This document shows positions 38,235 through 48,765 of a stretch of 48,899 bases of DNA, piece by piece. Positions within the stretch are counted from its first letter, which is position 1; the number at the start of each line of letters is the position of its first letter. The stretch covers positions 1 to 48,899 of the forward strand of contig JALKBU010000315.1 in assembly GCA_023091735.1 (NCBI GenBank), in the 5' to 3' direction. A model generated the notes under the pieces. It was given only the letters and a program-made list of their open reading frames with translations. It was not told the origin of the DNA and ran no database searches. The position numbers and the translations under genes were made by a program. Source of the stretch: Trichomonas tenax (taxonomy: Eukaryota; Parabasalia; Trichomonadida; Trichomonadidae).

Positions 38235-41200
38235 TTAGACAATTGTCATGTTATGTTCAACCTTCTCGTTCTCAGATTGATTAGATTTTCCACCAGTAAA
38301 CTTAGAAACAATGATTCCAGCGCATGCAGCGAGAACTGCAACAACAGTCAAACCAGCAACGACTAAGCGTGCGATGTAAGCAACAGTGACTTTGCTCTTC
38401 GATGATTGACCACCATTTGGTGCGTTCTGGCTGGAAGCATATTGTGTCTCAGACAATGTCATGTCTGTATTAGCAAGGAGTGCTGCGATGCCAACATTTC
38501 CGCTTGTGACTTTGATCTCGACTTCGTATGTTGTGTTCGCTGAAAGCTCTCTGATTCCATAGAGTGGCGACTGGTAAATGTTCTGAGAAGTGTTGATATA
38601 GTTCGAATCTGTGATATATGAAGTTTTGACCGTGCCATGATATTCACCGTCGAGATATACATCGAAGACGCCTCCATTGTAATAAGAGCGATCACCAAGA
38701 ATACCAATCGAGTTACCTGTTGAGTTCAATGGGATCTTTATTGTGAGTGAGCATCCTTCTGATAACTTCCAGCCTTTGCCGTTATAGTAAAGACCATTGC
38801 GAGAAAGGGCGCACTTGGATTCATTGTTGACGGAGAATGCTTCGTGCGTTGCTGGAATGATGTTAGTTGACTCAGAAAACTGCATAAGGCGTGGTTCAAT
38901 TTCAACGAATGATGACCAGTTGCCGTAGCTATTGTTCAAAACAACAATGTCAATAACACGGCATCTGCGTGCTTTACCGAACCAAATATCGTTTGTGCTT
39001 GATGTGAAGTTGTAAGTGAGAGATAAAGCTCCATCGCAATAGAGCTGAATTGTGGAATTCATCTTCTTGTCCGTCTTGAATGGAAGATTGAGTCTGTCGA
39101 ATGTAATCTTTTCTCCAAAGTCAACTGTATAGTTCAATGGGAAGTCGCCAATGCATAGCGATGCCTGATTACCTTTGTTGCCATCGAATAAAAGCTGTGG
39201 GATGTTGGAGGCTGGGTTGTTCTGCGTCGGGAATGCTGTGAGATTCCATTTGCTTTTATCGAGAGACAGTTCCTTACTGTCGTAGTACTGACCGAGAGAT
39301 GGTTCTTGTTCAAACCTTGGAACGAATGTGTTAGTGTCGACATCGCTGTCATTGCACTCTGGATAGTATACCATGCTTGCTGGAACATCAGCGAAAGCAG
39401 ATCCATTAATGCTGTAGCCAACTGCACCACTTCCAACATTGTTCTGATTGAGGAGAACGAATCTGAAGTTGTACATCTTTCCAGCCGTGAGTGTGACGTT
39501 GGTTGTGTTCTGTTTGATGCTGTATCTTGTCTCTGTCTTTGCAACAGTAGCAATCTTGTACTGCTCATCATCCTTTGGATCTCCTGTGAGAGTGTTGTCT
39601 GTGAAGTAGAAGAGGCAGTCTTCATCGTGCTTGAAGGCAAATCTGTATGTGCCGGACTTCTTTGGAATGAAGACACCCTCAGAAACTCCAACCCATGGAA
39701 CATATGACTTATGGCTTGAATACTGCCAAACTTTGATACCATCGTCACCGCGAATGATTGTAGGAATGATCTTTCCGAGGTTCTCATAATATGCTTCATA
39801 AGCAGCTGTAGCATTGCTATATGTGCCGCTTGGAAGCTGCATGAAGCTCTGGCGACAGCCTTGGAAGACCTGCTTGACTTTGACAACCATTGTTGTGATA
39901 TCACCGTTTGTTGTATCCTTGTAGTTAAGATAGAACTTATCAACAATCGATGTGTTAGATGTTGGTGTGTATTTGTACTTTCCATCATCAGATAACTTCT
40001 CGAACTTTCCTTCACCGCCTGTGACATTGACGAATGAGAAGCTGTGCATTCCATCTCTTGTTTTCATTGTCTTTATGAAGTCGAAGAAAAATGGTGTTCT
40101 CGCTGGAATGGAGTACGGCTTGTGAGTCTCGAACTCTTCGCCATCGATTACATAACCAACGGCATAGAGGCTAGCAACTGGATGGAATGGCTTAAGATTG
40201 AGTTTGTCCATGTATTCGTTGCACGCAGGTGTGATTGTGTATGTTGCATTAACAAATGGGAATGTTGCAAAGTATTCTCTAAGATCTCTGTTGAAAAACA
40301 TAGCACAGTGCATAACGAACTCACTCTCATATGGGTATGTATTGTTTCTCTTGAAGTATGTTTGATATCTATGCGCTCTCAAGCATTGACGCCACTTGAG
40401 GTGACCGAAGTAGTACACCATGTTGCCATACCATGTGAGCGGACCATTGTAACCAGTTGGCATGTTGATTGTGCTGAATTCGTGTGTGACCCAATTCCAG
40501 CCGCCTCCTTTAATGAGATAGTCGTTTGCCATGTTCGCTTGCCTTGAACCGTCAATTTCTGTGATCAAAGCATACGTGATGAAGTTGACAGCATTGTTTG
40601 TTGTTTCGCCTGTTCCCGAGACACCCCAGCCTTGCTGGAATTGGTGTCCATACTCGTGGACGTTGCCCCAGCAGCCATAGATATCAGAAAGATAGTTCAT
40701 CATCGCATCAGCCCATGAAATTGGGGCTTGAATGAAGCCACCGCCTTGAACTGAATATGCGGCACCTACAGCAACCCAGGAGTCGAAGTTGAACTTTACT
40801 GGTGTCATGATTCTTCCATCGGACCTTCTTGGAAAGCTTGTGACTTCGTTCGTAGAATAGAAGACTCTGCTGACTGTCCTCCAGAAGCCGCACGCATCAT
40901 TTATTCGAATTTGTGTTCTGGCTCTTTCCGCAGGGAACAAGCTAACGATTGCGCCGCTGTCGACGACAGCAAGTGGTGCATTGTAGTTTCGGAGCTCCTC
41001 TTCCCATTCTTGATCAGTATTATATCCATAACGGAAGTGTGGCATTCTTATACCACCTGTGATATTGACTTCAAGGCCGCTATTGCATGAATCAAAATTG
41101 ACTGCAAGATCTATGCTTCCTCCCAATGGATAACCAAATCTATTGACCTGTTTGTCCAATGTGAACCAGCACTCCATATCTGGATATCTCTGCTTAGTCT

Positions 41201-41720
41201 TATATGATGTAGTTCGAGCTTGACGGTTCATTGTGACTACAACCTTACCGACAGCAAATGATGGAATTTCTACTGTAATCAATTCACCTGGCATTGCGTA
41301 AAGTGTTGTCCAGTGTGGAACATTGACTCTTGAATTGATCCACATCCTCAATTTCAGACGCGGAGCATTTTGAATTTCTTCTATAAATGAACTGTTTGAA
41401 ACGAATTGCTTGATGCCAGCGGGATGATAGTAGAGCTGATTCTGAGTAAGAGAAGGATTGTTCTTGCAAAATGCGTTTTTCATATTTGTTATTTCAGTTG
41501 CGAACGAGGAATCATTGCATGTGTAATCGTGTTCGAGCCATGGATACTCGTCTTCACTCGTGATTGGCGGAGTCGAAAAATTCGCCTCAAGAATGCTTTT
41601 GATGTTCGTAGGAGTGGCAACAGTCTCCAAAACTTCAAAGGAATCTCCCTCTTGGACCATAACTGTGTTTTTACCCTCATAGCCGAACAGACTCTTCGTG
41701 TAAGTTAAAACAAAAAGCAT
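38235..41720 (-). CDS. M60-like (enhancin) zinc metallopeptidase, membrane-anchored
   Basis: An 1161-residue type I membrane protein. A short hydrophobic start (about 1-14) may be a signal peptide. The peptidase domain has HEYGH (355-359) followed by Glu372, the HExxH...E zinc motif of M60 gluzincins, in the context WGNVHEYGHQFQQGW. After it come a PA14-like beta domain (about 650-780; contains GVFIPKKSGTYRFAFKHDED), a discoidin-like carbohydrate-binding segment (about 815-930; LFDGN...F..I) and another beta module. A transmembrane helix (about 1113-1138) and a 23-residue cytosolic tail end the protein. M60 enzymes cut mucin-type glycoproteins; in mucosal trichomonads a role in mucus degradation is plausible. 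There are many N-glycosylation sites. The ATG follows TTTTTCATTATTTTAAA, with an initiator-like TCATTA. Confidence 0.92.
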   Translation of the reverse strand: MLFVLTYTKSLFGYEGKNTVMVQEGDSFEVLETVATPTNIKSILEANFSTPPITSEDEYPWLEHDYTCNDSSFATEITNMKNAFCKNNPSLTQNQLYYHPAGIKQFVSNSSFIEEIQNAPRLKLRMWINSRVNVPHWTTLYAMPGELITVEIPSFAVGKVVVTMNRQARTTSYKTKQRYPDMECWFTLDKQVNRFGYPLGGSIDLAVNFDSCNSGLEVNITGGIRMPHFRYGYNTDQEWEEELRNYNAPLAVVDSGAIVSLFPAERARTQIRINDACGFWRTVSRVFYSTNEVTSFPRRSDGRIMTPVKFNFDSWVAVGAAYSVQGGGFIQAPISWADAMMNYLSDIYGCWGNVHEYGHQFQQGWGVSGTGETTNNAVNFITYALITEIDGSRQANMANDYLIKGGGWNWVTHEFSTINMPTGYNGPLTWYGNMVYYFGHLKWRQCLRAHRYQTYFKRNNTYPYESEFVMHCAMFFNRDLREYFATFPFVNATYTITPACNEYMDKLNLKPFHPVASLYAVGYVIDGEEFETHKPYSIPARTPFFFDFIKTMKTRDGMHSFSFVNVTGGEGKFEKLSDDGKYKYTPTSNTSIVDKFYLNYKDTTNGDITTMVVKVKQVFQGCRQSFMQLPSGTYSNATAAYEAYYENLGKIIPTIIRGDDGIKVWQYSSHKSYVPWVGVSEGVFIPKKSGTYRFAFKHDEDCLFYFTDNTLTGDPKDDEQYKIATVAKTETRYSIKQNTTNVTLTAGKMYNFRFVLLNQNNVGSGAVGYSINGSAFADVPASMVYYPECNDSDVDTNTFVPRFEQEPSLGQYYDSKELSLDKSKWNLTAFPTQNNPASNIPQLLFDGNKGNQASLCIGDFPLNYTVDFGEKITFDRLNLPFKTDKKMNSTIQLYCDGALSLTYNFTSSTNDIWFGKARRCRVIDIVVLNNSYGNWSSFVEIEPRLMQFSESTNIIPATHEAFSVNNESKCALSRNGLYYNGKGWKLSEGCSLTIKIPLNSTGNSIGILGDRSYYNGGVFDVYLDGEYHGTVKTSYITDSNYINTSQNIYQSPLYGIRELSANTTYEVEIKVTSGNVGIAALLANTDMTLSETQYASSQNAPNGGQSSKSKVTVAYIARLVVAGLTVVAVLAACAGIIVSKFTGGKSNQSENEKVEHNMTIV

Positions 41721-42003
41721 TTTAAAATAATGAAAAATTTTCTCTCAAAATATTTTAAGCTTAATAGCTATTAGATAATCAAAAATTAAGAAACAATTTA
41801 AATGAGAGTAACTCATTCAAAAAAAAAAATAATTATAAAATTTAAATTGATGTAAACTACAGTTTTTAATCTACAAGCGTGCTCCTCACAATATTGAGTG
41901 TACCCCTTGAAAAAATTGAGAGGAGTACCTAGATTAAAAATGTAGTTTATAAAGAGTTATATGTAAAATTTTCTTAAATTTTAGAACAATATTTTTTACT
42001 TCA
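41721..42003. other. Spacer containing an imperfect inverted repeat
   Basis: 5' flank of the M60 gene. Apart from the inverted repeat at 41852-41950, listed separately, it is AT-rich. Confidence 0.5.
41852..41950. repeat. Imperfect inverted repeat, about 99 bp
   Basis: The left arm starts TAAACTACAGTTTTTAATCT and the right arm, read in reverse complement, starts TAAACTACATTTTTAATCT; inner parts of the arms (GTGCTCCTCAC / GTACTCCTCTC) also match. The arms are about 36-45 bases with a loop of about 20. It could be a tiny MITE or a transcribed hairpin. There is no clear target duplication. Confidence 0.7.
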
Positions 42004-42262
42004 ATGATCAACTCCGAGCCCTCCGATGGTGGCGGACGTGATCCACATCGCCCCTTTCGTTTTCTCAATTTTACGGTTAATGCGCAAAGGAGGTATATTC
42101 ATATTCGCGCAGTCCTACATTTGATCGTTCTCCTACAGTCTTTGTCCAACTTTTTGATGACTCTGATTTTCACTTTGAGATCATGCTCGAAATTGAAAAC
42201 GGCAATGCAAATCCCTCTTTTGGGTGTTTATCGCGAGTTATCACCAATTGCCTTAATTTAAT
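42004..42262 (+). pseudogene. GC-richer coding relic
   Basis: From ATG at 42004 one frame reads MINSEPSDGGGRDPHRPFRF and is coding-like for about 30 codons. From about 42090 another plus-strand frame reads SPTFDRSPTVFVQLFDDSDF and on to EIENGNANPSFG, also coding-like, until about 42260. Composition is clearly GC-richer than the flanks. This fits a fragment of a gene with an indel near 42090. Family unknown. The 85-codon continuous frame (42004-42261) is probably not a gene as such. Confidence 0.35.
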
Positions 42263-42613
42263 TTCACACCTTATCTTTATCGATGGCAAATATCTGTCAC
42301 GTAATAATTATACATGTCAAAATATTGATTTGCTTTTTAGCTTCCAACTTTGATATCCAATATGATTTGTCGTGTAGATAGCGATTTCACAATGTAAGGA
42401 GTTCATGTCAAGGAAATGCTGATGTATCGGTATCCACGGTCCCACAGCAGCGCACATAGCATTTAACGAAGAAGCAGAACGATGAGCGAATTATTGTGAG
42501 CTTACAGCTGTGAAGGTTCTCAAAAATTTAGAGAGCGAAATTTATACTTGTGTTGCATCCGCTTATATAATGAGATTTATAAAACATGGTCGGATAATTT
42601 TTTTAGAAATCAG
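42263..42613. promoter_or_regulatory. 5' flank of the PIN-like carrier with recurrent elements
   Basis: CTGTCACGTAATA (about 42294-42306), TACATGTCAAAATA (about 42312-42325, reverse) and ATTTGTCGTGTAGAT (about 42365-42379) lie 235-320 bases before the carrier ATG. They match the element near other genes. AATCAGATGG provides TCA just before the ATG. Confidence 0.45.
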
Positions 42614-43648
42614 ATGGTGAATTATTCATCTGTTCTGAACGTGGGCATATCTTTCCTTCTTATCATGGCCTGCGGCTTCCTATCCAAGAAGTTCAAGGTA
42701 ATAAAAAGAAAGCACATCAACGCAGTGAATAAATACGTTATAAGAATGACTCTTTTACCACAAATGTGTCGAGCGTTTGCAATGCGTAACTTGTATAAAA
42801 TGAATTTCAAGCCTCTGTTAGGCTGCATATGCATGAGTATATCAACACAGATACTATTAGCGATATTTTGCGCTGCTGTTCCACTCAAGAACAAGTTTGA
42901 GACATTCATAGGTCTCGTTTTGCCTGTAGTTTACTTGAATTACGTTATTATCGGCGTTCCATTATTCAACTCTGTCTGGGGAGAAGCAAATAACGGTATC
43001 ACATCGGTTATTATCATGAGCAACGATATTATCATCATTCCGATTTACCAAACATGTGCTTCCCTTTTCAATTTGAAGAAGGAAAAATTGAAAAAGGCGG
43101 GAATGGCCAAAAAGAACATAGTTGCAGGTGAAGATGTGACAGGAGAAGAAAAGAAATTCACCATTAAAGATTTTGGAAAGGTTCTTTTGAACATTTTAAA
43201 GAGTCCGGTTATTCAAGGTATCTTGATCGGTATGGTCTATTCGCTTACTACTCTGCTTCTCCCTGTCTACCTCGATAGAGTTTTGTACGCATTTCAAGCT
43301 TCATGCGTTGGATTAGCTTTGTTTTCAGCCGGCGGATTCCTTGCTTCGACATCTTTGATCTCTTGTACTTGGTTTGAGTTTTTTACAGCTCTCTCATTTA
43401 GATTTATTATTATGCCATTTTTCTCGTGTGTTTACTCTCATGCGATTGGATTAACACATCAACAAATAAGGCAATGCCTATTGATGTGTTTGGTGACTTC
43501 TTCTACAGCTGTGTATCCTATTTCACAAGGTACTGGAATCAAAGTTGGAGTATCTTCAACAATGGTTTTATGGTCAACGATTTTGTTCGTTCCATTCATG
43601 GTTGTATGGAATTTGGTGTTAGATTCACTGAAATTGTTTAAGGAATGA
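42614..43648 (+). CDS. PIN-like/auxin efflux carrier (AEC) family membrane transporter
   Basis: About 344 residues with eight to ten membrane helices in two groups separated by a basic cytosolic loop (about residues 155-195: LKKEKLKKAG...EEKKFTIKDF). The N-terminal VGISFLLIMACGFLSKKFKV, and the middle VYLNYVIIGVPLFNSVWG, in which N-x-x-x-x-G-x-P-L matches the conserved Asn/Gly/Pro segment of the AEC family, support PF03547-type membership. In protists the substrate is unknown; auxin should not be assumed. The frame extends to 42548 only with TTG; the ATG at 42614 places the first helix properly and has AATCAG immediately upstream. The stop is TGA. Confidence 0.85.
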   Translation: MVNYSSVLNVGISFLLIMACGFLSKKFKVIKRKHINAVNKYVIRMTLLPQMCRAFAMRNLYKMNFKPLLGCICMSISTQILLAIFCAAVPLKNKFETFIGLVLPVVYLNYVIIGVPLFNSVWGEANNGITSVIIMSNDIIIIPIYQTCASLFNLKKEKLKKAGMAKKNIVAGEDVTGEEKKFTIKDFGKVLLNILKSPVIQGILIGMVYSLTTLLLPVYLDRVLYAFQASCVGLALFSAGGFLASTSLISCTWFEFFTALSFRFIIMPFFSCVYSHAIGLTHQQIRQCLLMCLVTSSTAVYPISQGTGIKVGVSSTMVLWSTILFVPFMVVWNLVLDSLKLFKE

Positions 43649-43759
43649 GTGATTTTTTTTGTTTATAATTTTTGTGTTTTAGATGAATAAATAAGATATT
43701 TGTGTTTTAGAATTGCAAATATGTTGGCTGTATACATGTAAAAAGAAATAACATTTATT

Positions 43760-44866
43760 TTATGATCTAATGAATTTTGTTATATCTCTAAGCGCAACAT
43801 CAGAAAGATGACGCTCATTAACTGCGTAATCGATCTTTTCAAGAAGCGTTTCGCAAGACATGAGCATGTGATCACACTTGTCGTACTTCAAAACTTGCAC
43901 GTTCTTCTTTGTTGCAATGAAATTGAGCCATTCAGCCTTTTCTTCGTCATCTACAGTCTGATCAAGCTCAGAGTTAATGAATAATATAGGAATGTCCTCT
44001 GGGAACTTGCTGAAGTCGTAGTTCTCCATACCTTCGAATTTTTCGAGTGCCTTTGAGGCTGGATTAATAATGATAGCGCCCTTTATGACGCCGCCAAACT
44101 TCCTAAGGATTCTGTTCATCCAAAGAACACCATATCCCTGGAAAATAATGAAAATATCGCTGATGTCTGATCTAGACATCAATAACTGCATAATTGTTGC
44201 AGCATAGGTAGCAGCTGGCTCTGGTGTGTCAAGCATCTGCTCTGTGTATTCTCCACGGATGAAAGCAACATTAGCTGATGGAAGATACTCATAATCCTTA
44301 TAATAGTCGACGTACCCCATTCTTCCGTTGATGTCAAGCTGCCACTGTGCGTTGATAATGAAAGCTGCTGGATATTTATCGCCAGCTTTTGTTGGTCGTG
44401 ACATAACAAAATATGGATCTTCAGACAATGTAATACGCTCGAAACGTGACTCTTTAATGTAGCTTGGAGTGTGATAAATTCTGCATCTTCCCATTTGGAA
44501 ATCACAAATTTCCTTATTTTGGTTGTATCCGATTGTAGCGAAGAATCTAATGTCATCAACGTACATTGAAACGAATGTTAATACTATATTAGGAGATTGT
44601 GGGTGAAGTTTTGCGCCATAAGCTCTTTCAATGCTTGTTATTACTCCGTAGTTTGATTCAAACATGACAATTTTTTTAGAGAATTCGACAAATGGGAAAA
44701 TATTCTTAACAATCTCAGCCCAAGTTTCATAAAATTCGGCGATGTTTCCATTAATGAACAAATCGGTCACCTGCTTGACGGCAAGTTCGTGCAACCACTC
44801 CGGAGGGTTTGGACAGTCCTCAAATCTTACGTATGGGTGAGGAATCTGTTTGAAAAACTCTTCCAT
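43760..44866 (-). CDS. Alpha/beta-hydrolase-fold protein, nucleophile Ser apparently lost
   Basis: A 368-residue protein. The N-terminal 130 residues look like a small helical/beta domain (VTDLFINGNIAEFYETWAEI) similar to the DUF3887/NTF2-like modules often fused to serine hydrolases. The C-terminal half has alpha/beta-hydrolase order: the strand DIFIIFQGYGVLWM at the nucleophile elbow, GAIIINPAS, the acid strand PILFINSELDQTVDDEEK (Asp302) and CDHMLM (His333). At the elbow the usual G-x-S-x-G reads F-Q-G244-Y-G-V, so the catalytic Ser is Gly while the Asp and His remain. It is likely a non-catalytic binding protein, or an enzyme using other chemistry. The ATG lies in TTTTTTATGGAAG, without a nearby TCA. 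Confidence 0.75.
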   Translation of the reverse strand: MEEFFKQIPHPYVRFEDCPNPPEWLHELAVKQVTDLFINGNIAEFYETWAEIVKNIFPFVEFSKKIVMFESNYGVITSIERAYGAKLHPQSPNIVLTFVSMYVDDIRFFATIGYNQNKEICDFQMGRCRIYHTPSYIKESRFERITLSEDPYFVMSRPTKAGDKYPAAFIINAQWQLDINGRMGYVDYYKDYEYLPSANVAFIRGEYTEQMLDTPEPAATYAATIMQLLMSRSDISDIFIIFQGYGVLWMNRILRKFGGVIKGAIIINPASKALEKFEGMENYDFSKFPEDIPILFINSELDQTVDDEEKAEWLNFIATKKNVQVLKYDKCDHMLMSCETLLEKIDYAVNERHLSDVALRDITKFIRS

Positions 44867-45136
44867 AAAAAATGTTCACCACAAAATATTCTATGAGGTG
44901 ACCAAAAACGCATTTGACCACCAGAGCGATATCCTCCACTAATTTGGCAATGACGTCCACCTCCAATTGATGCTATTTCTTATCATAACAATCAAAAATA
45001 AGATCAAAATCAATTCGAATCTCGATCCACAACTTTTTTAAAACTTTACTGAATTGATTCTCTAGGGCTTATCTAGTATACACCATGAGTTTGCAGCAAA
45101 CAACTTAGACATTTTCAATATAAATTATGCACAGAA

Positions 45137-45211
45137 TTGCTTTACTTTTACCAATCTATCGTTCCCCCTGTCTTTTTATCCATAGAAGATTTGCTTTACT
45201 TTTACCAATCT
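45137..45211 (+). repeat. 21-bp direct repeat, two copies
   Basis: TTGCTTTACTTTTACCAATC plus T occurs at 45137-45157 and again exactly at 45191-45211, with a 33-base spacer. Origin unknown; there is no coding or mobile-element context. Confidence 0.8.
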
Positions 45212-48200
45212 CTAAGTATCATAGAACCAATATGCTAGAGAAATGCGACGAAACTTTTTTGCCAATAAGCTTAATCGCAATATAAAATACTAATTTTTTT
45301 CAGAAAATTAAAAAATATGGTGTTGGCAGTATCGAACTCAGCGCCTTTTTAGTTTATATCAGTCAAGCCCATGCCTAATCCAAATCTGAAAAATTTTGGA
45401 AATCTGGGTAATTTGAAAAGTTCATATTTTTGATAGAGGCTTGGTTGAGGTGCCACAGAAAAATCACCTCGTTTTGCTTCTTGAGCCCTTAAGGCCTTCA
45501 GAGACATCATATATACTTTCATTCTTTGCTAAAGCCACATCTCTGAATTTTCTGTTATGTGAAAGAGTGGAAATTATATTGCAGGTTTATTGAAGACTTT
45601 TTTTATACATAATTATACAATCACTCGCATATTCTAAAGCATGCGTGGGTTGGAATGGCAATTAAAGCATTGATTTTGCTGTCATCTTTATATATTCGCT
45701 AATGAACAATGTTATGAAAATATATCGATTTTGCAACTTAAGGGGTGATCTAACATGAGATGCAAACTATTCAAAAATATAACCTTATCATAGAAAATGG
45801 GTTGAAAAAAATGCATATTTTGCCCAAAAATGTTTCTCCATAAAAATTGTGATCTTAATGGTTAGTTATTATATTATTTTTGCTATATTATTGCCATTAA
45901 TGATTTTTAAAATACCTTGTATTCATAAAGTTGAAAAAAATATGCATATTTTTAGAAAAAGTGATTTTTGTAGAATTATATTAACCTTATTTTCACAGCT
46001 ATATGCAACCATTATTTTTAGATCTTATTGCGCCATAATTAGTACGAATTTTTTCTAGATTGGGTTACCCAAGATACTTTTGTTCAAACATTGCCCAATC
46101 ACTCAAAACAAGATACATGAATAATACACAAAAGTAGGCTCACTAAAATGAAAAGTGACGCCTTCGTTAAAATCTCTTCCCAAAAAACCTTTGATAATAT
46201 TGTCTACAATAAGACTAAGAAATGTTTTAAAAGCATAAACCGAATATATGCCTATATTTATCCCCAATTGTATGATTGATATATAAACCAGATAGCCTAA
46301 AATTCTCGATTTTATAATCAGAAAATTTGTCGATGAATTGAACATAGATGTAATATTCGAAAATTGCATGCATTGATAATATATTGTATAGGAATCAATA
46401 CAATATGATAAATATTAATATTTTCACTGCACCAAAATAATTTATGAGCATTAGATAGTGAACTTGAATCACTCACACAACGATGTTTATTACTCAGCTT
46501 ATATGATCAGCTGATGTTCAATATTTGTTCAAATATGTCACACTGATCTTCAACAAATGCGTGAAGTCGTGTTCATGCAGTTTAGACTGCATTAACGTTC
46601 AATCAATAACAAAATTTCTATCCACTTCACTTTAACAATGATGAAAATACATAAAAAATCACGGGATCTCAAGGAAAATGAGTTTGTACCTTATAATATC
46701 AAGAAGCCGTGATATTACAGGTATGATTATTGTTAAATTATTTTTTTTGCGTTTTTCAACATATATTGGAGATAAAACAATATTATCAAATCTATATTAT
46801 ATATACATACTCTTTTTAACCTCTGTACGCTTTCAGTCTTTCCAAAATAGATTTATTTTTTCTAACTGTTCGATGATAAAAACTCGTAATGTATTCAAAC
46901 TGTGTGTGATATTATGCTTTTTTACCTCATTACACTAGTAATATACAATGAATACTATAGAATGATATAATTGATTAAGCATAATATTGTCAATATAAAG
47001 TATTGCTAATCGAAATATAATTTTTCACTATTTTACAAAAAATGAATCTCGAGAATAATAATTCAGTTATATTGAGTATAGTGTAGAGCACAAAAATATC
47101 TAATATATTTCATTATATATTATATCTATTAATGCTGCTTATGTCTGCATTTCTCATCTGCAGGTGTATATAAACATCAAAATAAAGTCCTACAAACAGG
47201 CATATAATGGATTCAGCGCCGAGGATAGCAATTCATTTCATATTTGTTTATTAAATATGCTTGCATGTTCAAATTTGATTAGTATGTGCATGAATTTTAG
47301 ACAAAATTCTCAATCAAAATATATCATTCAAAAAATTTATGATCAGAAAGGAAAGATTGCGCGTATTGACACCCTATTTGATGCTGATTAATTTAAGACA
47401 AAGTTGATTTTGGATGTATTTTTGAAATCAAAATTCATCAACAAACAATTTGGTCAATTCACAAATAATTGCCGAAGAAATCATTCATGCTATGCAATAA
47501 ATAAGCTTGCACATGCTCCTATAGACATTTACACATGTTTATTTCATAAAAGAACGTGCACATTATAAAAACACACACCAATACCGTATATATAGTTTCA
47601 ATAATATAGTTTTGATGCTTCTCTTTCTTTCTGAAGTTCAGTTTGAAGGTTTTTACATGAAATTAACCTTATTGATGAAAACTACTTTTCCTCAAGATGC
47701 AAAAGCATTTCTCGTAGCTATATTTCATACATCGCTCCCATTGTAATATTCCAAGCGAGGGAGCATCTTGGATTATGAAAACCAAATAAGTGTCAAAAAA
47801 ATCACTTCATTTTGTCAAATCATGATGAACTAGTCTCAGCCTCCAATAGCATCGGTTCAGGAGATTTACCCGGCGTTTCAGAGGATCATTAATGCTGAGA
47901 AAATAATATTTGATGAGAGTTTTTCATTGACACTCTTAACTTTATTTTTAAAAATCCTTTTCGGGTTAATAAAATGCTTCTTATCATTGAATTGGATTAT
48001 ATTGATATTTTAACACAATAATATAGTCAGCAACAACATAGAGCTAAATATTATTATACATTTAGTTAGGCATGGGTCTCATTTTTGTTGAAAATATATT
48101 CAATTTACACAAAAAAATCGAATTTTGCCCAAACTTTGAAGCAACAAAGCATTTTATATCATGTAATATATGTTATGATATTTCATTTAATTATCACATA

Positions 48201-48765
48201 TGTAAAAAAAAATTGTCAGTTGCTATTTTTATAACTTTGAAATATTGGAAAGCCACTATCGGAAAGATTAAGATATTTGATTACCATGGCTTGGCTAACA
48301 TAACTTCTCGAGATACATTTTCAATATCAAAACCGGAGTCAATAAAATGGTATTTGATCTTAATGTTTTTTATTTTCGAGTATGTGGTTACTGTATTCGT
48401 TATCAATATCCATTTTAATATTAGATTCGAAAAGATAATTTATTCAACATAATCAAACAGTGATTCTGCTTCAATCTATACAGTCATGGATGGATACTTA
48501 TACTGAAAGTTATTAATGTTCCCTGAGATATATCGAAGTTCGCCGTAAAAATTCCAATAAAGATATGTCAAAAAAATTAACATCTTTATCAAATTTAATC
48601 AAATATGATAAATGATAATTAAAAATCAGAATAAGTAACCGCAGCATACAGATAGTTGAAATAAATTTGGATTTTAAACCAAAATTAATTAAATTCGTTT
48701 GAAACTGATGAATTCAAGGGACTGTGACAAAATAGAACAACGTGCTTTTCTGACAAGCAACTTAT

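Noticed and set aside
39134..40054. 306-codon open frame inside the M60 gene
   Set aside because: It lies in another frame of the same strand within a clear domain-bearing gene; its Ser/Thr-rich translation is what an alternative frame of that gene would give.
45320..45375. Possible tRNA on the minus strand (GAGTTCGATAC)
   Set aside because: No cloverleaf could be folded by eye and there is no proper A box.
48072..48452. 126-codon frame with a hydrophobic C-terminus
   Set aside because: Composition equals the surrounding AT-rich spacer, and hydrophobic runs are expected from T-rich DNA. Kept only as a note in the spacer entry.
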